This document shows, piece after piece, positions 1 through 5,057 of a DNA stretch of 5,090 bases. Both the position numbers and the translations under genes were made by a program. Position 1 is the stretch's first letter. Each line of letters starts with the position of its first letter. The notes beneath the pieces are model-generated. The model was not told the DNA's origin and ran no database searches. It saw nothing but the letters and a program-made list of their open reading frames with translations. The DNA is from an uncultured Lachnospiraceae bacterium (GTDB taxonomy: Bacteria; Bacillota; Clostridia; Lachnospirales; Lachnospiraceae): assembly GCA_910587105.1 (NCBI GenBank), contig CAJUMB010000096.1, positions 1 through 5,090 on the forward strand, in the 5' to 3' direction.

Positions 1-26
1 TACTGCTTACAGCGATTTTTATTTTT
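1..26. terminator. Possible right half of an intrinsic terminator cut by the window edge
   Basis: The window opens with TGCTTACAGCG followed directly by ATTTTTATTTTT, which is how the distal arm and T-tract of an intrinsic terminator look on the plus strand. Only a three-to-four base-pair mini-hairpin (GCT-TAC-AGC) can form inside the window, so a functional terminator would need its left arm outside the window. If that arm exists, the structure could end a plus-strand gene to the left and also stop transcription of the minus-strand AraC gene, whose stop codon is at 91-93. This is inference from a partial structure. Confidence 0.3.
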
Positions 27-90
27 ACCAACTGTCAAAGACAGGATTATATCAAAAAGTAATAAAAATTAAAAGCAAATTATCGTAAAA

Positions 91-1011
91 TCAAATATAT
101 GCCCTTTGAGACTGCTTCCGGTATTCACTGGGCTTCATATGAATCAAGTCCTTAAATGCCTGTGTAAATTTTCCCTGATTTTCATATCCCAGCCTCTGGG
201 CAATAACTGCAATGCTGTCATCCGTACCGCGGAGAAGTTCTGAGGCTCTGCGGATACGATATTCTTTCATATACGACGCGATAGGCTGGCCGTATATGGA
301 TTTGAATGTCTTTTTCAGCGATGACGTGTTAATCAAATATTTTCTGGACAACTCCTCTATCGTATAACGCTTTTCCAGATTGTGAATCAAAAAACCATGA
401 ATCTCCTTGATCAGTTCCACCTGTTCTGCCCTGCAGGGATAGAGTATTTTTACATTTTCCGGTTCTATACTTTCCAGATAAAGAAACAGCTCCTGGACTT
501 TCAACTGATAATACACCTTTTGACGGGAGCCTGACAACCCTGCCGGGACTGTAAAAATCCCATTGATATCAGGATTCGCTGCCATACAAAACGGCTTTTT
601 ATCCGGACACAGATTTTCTAAAATTTTTTCTGCTGAAATTCCAGTTTTTCTAACAGGATATGGCAGTTTTTCTGCAAACTGCTGTATCTCCACAGAAATA
701 GAAATCCCTCTGTAAAACCCTAGCGGCAGCGTCATTTGAGAGGCGGCACAGCAGTCCATGGTGTGAATCGAAACGTCACCAGCGCCCAGGTACACGAAAG
801 CGCCCTCATTCATCTCCCACCCCATCCGGCCTTCCAGACAATAATTGATCTGGAGCATCCCCGGAAGCTCCTCATGTTGAAAATGGTAAAATTTATCACT
901 GTAATAAATAAAAAATAATTCAACACCTGGATATAATACCATATGTTCAGAATTGCCTCTGCCTGATTTTCTAAGTCCTTCACCTATGGCCAGCATTGGA
1001 TTCTCAGCCAT
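91..1011 (-). CDS. AraC-family transcriptional regulator
   Basis: This 306-residue protein is a DNA-binding transcription factor. Its C-terminus carries the two helix-turn-helix units of the AraC family. The first is around residues 216-260 (YTIEELSRKYLINTSSLKK, then the linker helix ending RIRRASELL). The second is around 266-299 (IAVIAQRLGYENQGKFTQAF, ending in the family-typical KPSEYRK). The N-terminal part (about 25-110) has a small beta-rich sensor domain with INYCLEGRMGWEM, YLGAGDVSIHTMD and LGFYRGISI, like the PchR-type regulators common in Clostridia. C87 and C88 lie in the sensor and could contact a ligand, but this is not shown. The ATG at 1011 is well supported: AAGGAGG lies at 1021-1027 on the complementary strand, nine bases upstream. 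The gene is divergent from the CooC-like gene, which is its most likely target. The family is certain; the inducer is not recognisable. Confidence 0.93.
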   Translation of the reverse strand: MAENPMLAIGEGLRKSGRGNSEHMVLYPGVELFFIYYSDKFYHFQHEELPGMLQINYCLEGRMGWEMNEGAFVYLGAGDVSIHTMDCCAASQMTLPLGFYRGISISVEIQQFAEKLPYPVRKTGISAEKILENLCPDKKPFCMAANPDINGIFTVPAGLSGSRQKVYYQLKVQELFLYLESIEPENVKILYPCRAEQVELIKEIHGFLIHNLEKRYTIEELSRKYLINTSSLKKTFKSIYGQPIASYMKEYRIRRASELLRGTDDSIAVIAQRLGYENQGKFTQAFKDLIHMKPSEYRKQSQRAYI

Positions 1012-1100
1012 GCCCTGAAGCCTCCTTATCTACCCGGAAAGTGTGGTTATTCCAATACGTCCGGTTATTTTATGGTTGTGCGAAGAAATCCTTTCCGTAC

Positions 1101-1129
1101 AATATACCACAAATGGAAAATTTAATCCA
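1101..1129 (-). promoter_or_regulatory. Candidate promoter of the AraC-type regulator gene
   Basis: Read on the minus strand, TATATT (1101-1106) is preceded by TGG, giving an extended -10. TGGATT (1124-1129) lies 17 bases further upstream as a poor -35. The transcript would have an untranslated leader of about 80 bases. The -35 overlaps the left CCATTCGGAA repeat, which would allow autoregulation. The match is modest, so this is tentative. Confidence 0.35.
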
Positions 1130-1157
1130 TTCGGAAATGTTTTTTTACCATTTGGAA
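1127..1157 (+). promoter_or_regulatory. Putative AraC-type operator: two direct repeats 21 bp apart
   Basis: CCATTCGGAA (1127-1136) and CCATTTGGAA (1148-1157) are direct repeats differing at one base. They start exactly 21 bp apart, two helical turns, and both are preceded by a T-rich stretch. AraC-family dimers commonly bind such direct half-sites with about 21-bp spacing. The repeats lie upstream of the -35 of the CooC gene promoter. An inverted partial copy (CAAATGG, 1110-1116) and a short inverted repeat AATGGA/TCCATT (1112-1117 and 1126-1131) sit in the same stretch. That the adjacent regulator binds here is inference from position and spacing. Confidence 0.5.
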
Positions 1158-1175
1158 GAAAACAGCTCACAGATA

Positions 1176-1203
1176 TTGATTTACCAAAAAGGGGCTGTAT
1201 AAT
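1176..1203 (+). promoter_or_regulatory. Sigma-70-type promoter of the CooC-like gene
   Basis: TTGATT (1176-1181) and a perfect TATAAT (1198-1203) are separated by 16 bases, so transcription should begin near 1210. The -10 is consensus, the -35 matches at four of six positions, and the spacer is slightly short. That would suit a promoter helped by an activator bound at the upstream 21-bp-spaced repeats. Confidence 0.7.
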
Positions 1204-1238
1204 AAGGCCATCAAAAAGAAAAAGAACGGAGAGATCAT

Positions 1239-2009
1239 ATGGCACATGTAATAGCTGTTGCGGGAAAAGGCGGTGTGGGAAAAACCACTTTGACAGGACT
1301 GCTGATTCAGTATCTGTGCAGAAATAAAAAGACCCCTCTGCTGGCGGTGGATGCAGATGCTAATTCCAATTTGAATGAGGTGCTGGGTGTTGAGGCTGGT
1401 ATCACTTTAGGGCAGTTACGGGAAGAAATAGAGAGGGCAGGTTCTGACCCTAGGACCAAAATCCCCGTAAATATGCCGAAAAAAGATTATCTGGAATTTC
1501 GAATGGACGATGCTCTGACGGAAGGTGAAGATTTTGATTTAATGGTAATGGGCCGTTCCCAGGGAGCCGGATGCTACTGTTTTGTAAACGGGCTGGTGCA
1601 GGCACAAATTCAGAAAATGGAAAAAAATTATCCCTATATTGTGGTAGACAATGAAGCCGGTATGGAACATATCAGCCGGGGAATTCTGCCGAAAATCGAT
1701 ACCTTAATCTTAGTAAGCGACTGTTCCAGAAGAGGCGTACAGGCTGCAGGAAGAATCGCCCGCCTGGCAGCAGAACAGAATCTGAATCCTGGCCTCATGG
1801 GTCTGATTGTAAACCGCGCCCCAGAAGGGATATTAAATGAAGGCACTTCCTCTGAAATCGAAAAACAGGGGCTGCACCTTCTTGGAATTGTTCCTCAAAA
1901 TGACACCGTATATCAATACGACTGCGATGGAACACCTACAGTAAATCTGCCGGACGGCTCGCCTGTAAAAGAGGCTTTGGAACAGATTGTTGAAAAAATG
2001 AACTTGTAA
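1239..2009 (+). CDS. CooC-like metallocentre-insertion ATPase (MinD/ParA superfamily)
   Basis: This 256-residue cytoplasmic protein belongs to the SIMIBI P-loop ATPases. It has a deviant Walker A motif, GKGGVGKTT (residues 9-17, with signature lysine K10 and catalytic K15), a switch I segment AVDADANSNL (36-45) and a switch II/Walker B segment IVVDNEAGMEH (134-144). The sequence GCYC gives C112 and C114. A CxC at this position is the metal-binding hallmark of CooC, the ATP-dependent dimer that loads nickel into carbon monoxide dehydrogenase; AcsF is the acetyl-CoA synthase counterpart. The DNEAGMEH sequence separates it from chromosome-partitioning ParA. The start is supported by GGAGAG at 1228-1233, five bases before the ATG. 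No CODH or ACS gene is in the window, so the client enzyme is unknown. It is probably co-transcribed with the zinc-ribbon gene downstream and controlled by the divergent AraC-type regulator. The family call is firm; nickel insertion into CODH is inferred from the family. Confidence 0.88.
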   Translation: MAHVIAVAGKGGVGKTTLTGLLIQYLCRNKKTPLLAVDADANSNLNEVLGVEAGITLGQLREEIERAGSDPRTKIPVNMPKKDYLEFRMDDALTEGEDFDLMVMGRSQGAGCYCFVNGLVQAQIQKMEKNYPYIVVDNEAGMEHISRGILPKIDTLILVSDCSRRGVQAAGRIARLAAEQNLNPGLMGLIVNRAPEGILNEGTSSEIEKQGLHLLGIVPQNDTVYQYDCDGTPTVNLPDGSPVKEALEQIVEKMNL

Positions 2010-2015
2010 AATCCA

Positions 2016-2055
2016 ATTAGATAATTATGAAACGAGGGTTTTACAATTATCTAAT
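2016..2055 (+). repeat. Long imperfect hairpin between the CooC-like and zinc-ribbon genes
   Basis: ATTAGATAATT (2016-2026) pairs perfectly with AATTATCTAAT (2045-2055). Inside this, after one A-C mismatch, TGAAAC (2028-2033) pairs with GTTTTA (2038-2043), including one G-U, around a four-base GAGG loop. The 3' side has no T-tract (AATAGAATGAATG follows), so it is not a normal intrinsic terminator. It begins seven bases after the CooC stop codon and ends 12 bases before the ribosome site of the next gene. It may protect or process the mRNA, or tune expression of the second gene; as DNA it could also be a protein-binding palindrome. The structure is seen; the role is inferred. Confidence 0.7.
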
Positions 2056-2067
2056 AGAATGAATGAA

Positions 2068-2075
2068 AGAGAGGG
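2068..2075 (+). promoter_or_regulatory. Ribosome-binding site that fixes the zinc-ribbon gene start
   Basis: AGAGAGGG lies seven bases before the ATG at 2083. The earlier in-frame ATG at 2059 has its nearest purine-rich candidate (GAGGG, 2034-2038) 20 bases away and inside the hairpin, so 2083 is the better start. Confidence 0.7.
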
Positions 2076-2082
2076 TCAGAAT

Positions 2083-2271
2083 ATGTCAGTTGCATATGGA
2101 TGTGAAGACAAAAACAGAACACCGGTTTTAGAGGAAAGAACCTGCCCAAAATGCGGATTAGATATGGAGGTATTTCTCATCAACGGCAGAATTGCGGAGG
2201 ACAGTGTTTGTAAATGTGGGTATGTGGTTGAGGCTGAGGAACCTCTTGTCATTGTCCCTAATATACAATGA
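2083..2271 (+). CDS. Small zinc-ribbon-like protein of unknown function
   Basis: The product is 62 residues from the ATG chosen by its ribosome site; a 70-residue version from 2059 is less likely. It contains a CPKCG knuckle (C21, C24) and a second cysteine pair in CKCG (C43, C45) 18 residues later. This is a small four-cysteine metal-binding ribbon in which the second pair is CxC rather than CxxC. The segment between them (MEVFLINGRIAEDSV) looks like a beta-hairpin, and the C-terminus (VVEAEEPLVIVPNIQ) is acidic then hydrophobic. It has no signal peptide or membrane segment and is probably cytosolic. It follows the CooC-like gene by 73 bases on the same strand, so a shared transcript and a role in metal handling or metalloenzyme assembly are plausible, but only by association. 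It could bind zinc, iron or nickel. I do not recognise a named family. Confidence 0.75.
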   Translation: MSVAYGCEDKNRTPVLEERTCPKCGLDMEVFLINGRIAEDSVCKCGYVVEAEEPLVIVPNIQ

Positions 2272-2290
2272 AGGCAGGGCATTTTAGTTA

Positions 2291-2313
2291 TGAGACCGCT
2301 TACAGCGGTCTCA
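2291..2313. terminator. Perfect stem-loop between convergent operons
   Basis: TGAGACCGCT (2291-2300) and AGCGGTCTCA (2304-2313) form a perfect 10-bp, GC-containing stem with a TAC loop. It lies 19 bases after the zinc-ribbon stop codon and 43 bases beyond the stop of the convergent nuclease-like gene. Neither side is followed by a clean T-run (CCTGACTTATTATG on plus, TAACTAAAAT on minus). It is therefore probably a weak or bidirectional terminator, or an RNA 3'-end protector. Confidence 0.65.
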
Positions 2314-2356
2314 CCTGACTTATTATGATATTTTGATCCTCTCCTCACCATTTTCC

Positions 2357-2779
2357 TCAAATATCTTCCTCTATAAAACCTGTTTTTTGTATAAGTTTAC
2401 CCTTCCAGCGCAGTTGATATTTTCTATATGCAGAAGACCGGATTTCCTGTGTTTTACACTTATTTGCAACAATTCGATATTGCAGGCTGTATTCAGAGAG
2501 TTCCTGTCTCAAAGTTTTTTCTGTTGTTTCTAACTGCTGTACTGCTTTTATTAAATCAGACCCTTTTAACTCAATTAAATATGCAATATGCTTTTCTTCA
2601 TTTATCAGCAGATAATCACATCTGCTTCCATTTTTGATTATCACCCCGTCTAACTTATAATGGGTTACATACATTTTGGACTTATCTATGCCTTTATGAT
2701 ACTGTGAATGTCCTTTTTCACGTGATATGATCTGGACAGCATTTTTGCTGCACAATGATTCAAAACCATTCAATGGCAT
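2357..2779 (-). CDS. Small PD-(D/E)XK nuclease-like protein, partner of the adjacent ATPase
   Basis: The product is 140 residues. Its core (about 42-85) reads as a beta-alpha-beta unit with CDYLLIN (D55), then AYLIELKG (E70-x-K72) at the end of a hydrophobic strand, then a helix with VQQLETT (Q81, Q82). The D...ExK arrangement followed by a glutamine-bearing helix is the active-site pattern of the PD-(D/E)XK superfamily of nucleases, which cut DNA or RNA using Mg2+. The length suits a minimal single-domain member. The basic C-terminal tail (RKYQLRWKGKLIQKTG, 119-134) could contact nucleic acid. Its ATG overlaps the ATPase stop codon by one base (TGATG) and has no good ribosome site, which indicates translational coupling. 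The tight link suggests an ATPase-controlled effector. The fold is inferred from motifs; activity and substrate are unknown, and a non-catalytic relative cannot be excluded. Confidence 0.72.
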   Translation of the reverse strand: MPLNGFESLCSKNAVQIISREKGHSQYHKGIDKSKMYVTHYKLDGVIIKNGSRCDYLLINEEKHIAYLIELKGSDLIKAVQQLETTEKTLRQELSEYSLQYRIVANKCKTQEIRSSAYRKYQLRWKGKLIQKTGFIEEDI

Positions 2780-4116
2780 CAGTACACCACACTTTCTTCG
2801 GTTTCCTGTAATTCCAAGAGTTTATCAAAATCATAGTTAATTACTTTTGAGATTTCATCAATTCTCTCATTCTGAATCATATGAATTTCCCAATCCATAC
2901 AGTTCTCTATCTTCCCACCCTTTACAAACCAGGCATCAAAACGGCCGCTGTTTACCCAAAATGGTTCTGGAATCACTTTCTCCGCGTCTCTTGAATACCG
3001 CTCAGGAATACTTCCTGCATACAACAGATTATTTAATGTTCCTAATACATATGGACTATGTGTCGTCAGCACTACAGAATGATTATAATTACTTATCATG
3101 GCAATCAACTCTATCATATACTTTTGGGATTCAGGAAACAAATGCGACTCCGGTTCTTCAATAATGAACAAAACCTGCTTTTGCTGCAACAGATAGTAGA
3201 ATAATAAATTTAAAATCCATACACTTTCCTGCTGTCCAGAAGAAGAATAGTTTATTTTTATATATTTTCCATTCTCCAAAATAATCTGTTCTTCACCGTT
3301 ACTGCAGCGATAAGTACCCCGCAGTATTTTTTTAATTAACGCCAAAGCCTGTGATACTATTTTCAAAGTTAGACCATCTTTTTCTTTATAATGCACCGCC
3401 AACCCCTCAAGTCCTTCAGAAAACTCCGGTTTCAGGCGCAGAATACGTTCAAGATAATCTTTCGTACAGCTATCCAGAGAACGCTTTTGTACATCGCCCA
3501 TTGTCGCATATATATAGCTAAATTGCTGTGACAGCAGAGTTATCATACTGCGGCCTGCTGGAATATAAACAACAGAACAAGGGTCATCAAACATTTTATA
3601 TAACTCTGATTTGAATTCTATCAATTCATATTCTGGCACCCCCAATGGCGTGAATGAAAAAAAATCATTTTTATCATCTAAGAACTTTATCAATTCTCTG
3701 CTGAGTGTTACCCGCAAATGACCTGACCCGGTGCATTTTGTGCCGTCCTTAAGTGATATTTTTACAGAACAAGTCTTTGTGAAATAATATTCCGCATACA
3801 TATCATCCCGCATTGTCCTTAATGAACCAAACGTTCTGGAAAACTTCTCGGCTAGGTACTTTTCCAGCCCTTCTCTCAAACCTGCCCCATATTCAATATG
3901 AAACTCTTCTTCCATGCCGCTTACCCCATAACCGGCATCAAGAGCCTGCCCTTTTGCAAGCTCTAAAATATCCTCTTTTATTGTTCTAAAATAGTAAATT
4001 GCTTTCGCAATTGTACTTTTCCCTGAAGCCTGGAATCCTGTAAAGGTCATAAACGGAGAACACGTCAATTCACACTGCTCAACCGGACCAAGATGATGAA
4101 TTATTAAGTTGTGCAC
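2779..4116 (-). CDS. OLD/AAA_15-type ABC ATPase, regulator or sensor of a putative defence pair
   Basis: This 445-residue protein contains a full ABC-type ATPase core. Walker A is GFQASGKST (residues 27-35) just after an N-terminal strand. YIPAGRS (184-190) is a segment typical of the OLD/AAA_15 group. The signature is SSSGQQE (291-297), Walker B is VLFIIEEPE (315-323, catalytic-type E321), the D-loop region is SHLFPES (324-330) and the H-loop is TTHSPY (351-356). About 255 residues separate Walker A from the signature, without a long coiled coil or zinc hook, so it is not SMC, Rad50 or RloC. Unlike OLD nucleases it has no C-terminal TOPRIM domain; the nuclease-like function is the separate downstream gene. 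The start is GTG at 4116, with AGGAGAG nine bases upstream (4126-4132). It is cytosolic. By analogy with other ATPase-effector pairs it probably senses an invader and gates its partner. The ATPase family is firm; defence is inference. Confidence 0.88.
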   Translation of the reverse strand: MHNLIIHHLGPVEQCELTCSPFMTFTGFQASGKSTIAKAIYYFRTIKEDILELAKGQALDAGYGVSGMEEEFHIEYGAGLREGLEKYLAEKFSRTFGSLRTMRDDMYAEYYFTKTCSVKISLKDGTKCTGSGHLRVTLSRELIKFLDDKNDFFSFTPLGVPEYELIEFKSELYKMFDDPCSVVYIPAGRSMITLLSQQFSYIYATMGDVQKRSLDSCTKDYLERILRLKPEFSEGLEGLAVHYKEKDGLTLKIVSQALALIKKILRGTYRCSNGEEQIILENGKYIKINYSSSGQQESVWILNLLFYYLLQQKQVLFIIEEPESHLFPESQKYMIELIAMISNYNHSVVLTTHSPYVLGTLNNLLYAGSIPERYSRDAEKVIPEPFWVNSGRFDAWFVKGGKIENCMDWEIHMIQNERIDEISKVINYDFDKLLELQETEESVVY

Positions 4117-4152
4117 GACAATTCACTCTCCTGTCCTATTATTTTTAAAATT

Positions 4153-4181
4153 AGTATAGCATATCAGTATAAAAGTGTAAA
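4153..4181 (-). promoter_or_regulatory. Strong extended -10 promoter of the ATPase-nuclease operon
   Basis: On the minus strand TTTACA (4176-4181) and TATACT (4153-4158) are separated by exactly 17 bases. The bases before the -10 are TGC, an extended -10. Each hexamer matches consensus at five of six positions. Transcription would start near 4146, giving a leader of about 30 bases before the GTG start. The operon therefore has its own promoter and does not depend on the acetyltransferase gene upstream. No operator-like repeat is obvious, which suggests constitutive expression. Confidence 0.75.
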
Positions 4182-4206
4182 TCTAAAAAACATTAATACA
4201 TTTCTC

Positions 4207-4848
4207 TCATTTCCCTTTGGAATCAGAAAGAATTCTCTGAACATCTTCCCACCCTTCCTCATCAAATTCCAAATCTCTGAAATATAATCTCCGGTCATCC
4301 TCCGTGATTTTGCGGATCACCCGGCAGGGATTTCCCGCTGCAACCACCCAGTCCGGAATATCTTTTGTCACAACGCTTCCCGCACCGATCACTGTATTGC
4401 TCCCGATATGCACCCCTGGACAGATTACCGTATTGCCGCCCACCCATACATTATCTCCGATGGTAACGGCAATCCCGTATTCATAAGCCGTATTCCGGGT
4501 ATCCGGATGAAGCGGATGTCCCGCTGTGTAAATGGACACATTAGGTGCCAGCTGACAGTTATCCCCAATCACCACCTTCGCCACATCCAGAATCGTACAA
4601 TTATAGTTTGCGAAAAAATTCTTTCCCACTTGGATGTTCGTACCATAATCACAGTAAAAGGGCGGATAGATAAACACATCTTCCGACTTTCCAAGTAATT
4701 CTTTTGCAATTTTTTTGATAGCCTCAAAATCTGACCAATCTACCTGATTCAATGCCTGGTTCAGTCTCCTTGTTCTTTTCTGCTCCTCAAAAACCTCTGC
4801 ATCGGAAATATACGGAAGCTCCCTTTCTCTTCTTTCCCTGTTTGTCAT
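4207..4848 (-). CDS. Hexapeptide-repeat sugar O-acetyltransferase (Maa/LacA/NodL type)
   Basis: The product, 213 residues from the ATG at 4848, transfers acetyl from acetyl-CoA to a sugar hydroxyl in the cytosol. The N-terminus (about 1-55) is the helical maltose-acetyltransferase-type cap. Residues about 60-170 form a left-handed beta-helix with hexapeptide turns such as IGDNCQLAPN, IGDNVWVGGN, ICPGVHIGSNTVIGAGSVVTKDI. H111 in the IYTAGHPLHP segment is the expected catalytic histidine. AAGNPCRVIRKI (170-181) is the usual C-terminal end of the helix. An in-frame ATG at 4890 would add 14 residues but has no ribosome site, whereas AGGAAAGG (4859-4866) lies 10 bases before 4848. The usual length of the family, about 185-215 residues, agrees. 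No clear promoter can be picked in the AT-rich DNA upstream, and no terminator is visible before the ATPase promoter. The true acceptor cannot be told from sequence; maltose, galactosides, other sugars and cell-surface glycans are all possible. Confidence 0.92.
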   Translation of the reverse strand: MTNRERRERELPYISDAEVFEEQKRTRRLNQALNQVDWSDFEAIKKIAKELLGKSEDVFIYPPFYCDYGTNIQVGKNFFANYNCTILDVAKVVIGDNCQLAPNVSIYTAGHPLHPDTRNTAYEYGIAVTIGDNVWVGGNTVICPGVHIGSNTVIGAGSVVTKDIPDWVVAAGNPCRVIRKITEDDRRLYFRDLEFDEEGWEDVQRILSDSKGK

Positions 4849-5021
4849 CAAAATTATACCTTTCCTTTCTTCAATATTCCAATGTGGCATAAAAATCTAT
4901 ATATGCTTATTGTCTTGCCCTTTTGTTCCTATAATAGTATAATAATGCATTAAACATGGGATATCTAACACTTTTTTCCAAAAATACTATAACAATCGTA
5001 TTTTAATTCATATTCGAAATG

Positions 5022-5057
5022 ATTTTTAAGACACACTCTAGAGCGTGTCTTAAAAAT
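5022..5057. repeat. 36-bp near-perfect palindrome, possibly abutted mobile-element ends
   Basis: ATTTTTAAGACAC (5022-5034) is the exact reverse complement of GTGTCTTAAAAAT (5045-5057). Between them lies the self-complementary CTCTAGAG (5036-5043), flanked by one mismatched pair (A5035/C5044). Equivalently, two 18-base inverted repeats (AGAGyGTGTCTTAAAAAT) meet head to head at the centre and differ at one base. The T-run is in the left arm and the A-run in the right, opposite to an intrinsic terminator. It may be a remnant of an insertion sequence or MITE, or a regulator site. No transposase is in the window. Confidence 0.65.

Noticed and set aside
32..44. CTGTC-AAA-GACAG mini-hairpin as terminator of the AraC gene
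   Set aside because: Only five base pairs, and on the minus strand it is followed by an A-rich rather than T-rich run.
1239..2009. Chromosome-partitioning ParA/Soj or nitrogenase NifH
   Set aside because: The CxC at C112/C114 and the DNEAGMEH switch II segment fit CooC; there is no ParB gene and the cysteine pattern is not that of NifH.
2001..2034. Internal promoter for the zinc-ribbon gene (TTGTAA with TATGAA)
   Set aside because: Both hexamers are weak and overlap the hairpin; read-through from the CooC promoter is simpler.
2059..2082. Earlier ATG for the zinc-ribbon protein
   Set aside because: The nearest purine-rich tract is 20 bases away inside the hairpin; the ATG at 2083 has AGAGAGGG at a normal distance.
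2847..3164. Plus-strand open frames across the ATPase gene, and similar ones across the AraC, CooC, nuclease and acetyltransferase genes
   Set aside because: They lie antisense or out of frame to genes with clear domain motifs, and their translations show no recognisable motif.
2779..4116. Identification of the ATPase as PARIS AriA, Septu PtuA or an OLD nuclease
   Set aside because: The partner gene lacks TOPRIM or HNH motifs and the ATPase has no TOPRIM domain; motifs alone do not justify a named system.
4849..4890. N-terminal extension of the acetyltransferase from an ATG at 4890
   Set aside because: No ribosome site precedes it, while AGGAAAGG stands 10 bases before the ATG at 4848, and the extra 14 residues overlap that site.
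4891..5021. Acetyltransferase promoter in the TATTATACTATTATAGG stretch (minus strand)
   Set aside because: Several -10-like hexamers overlap, but none has an acceptable -35 at 16-18 bases, so no single site can be called.
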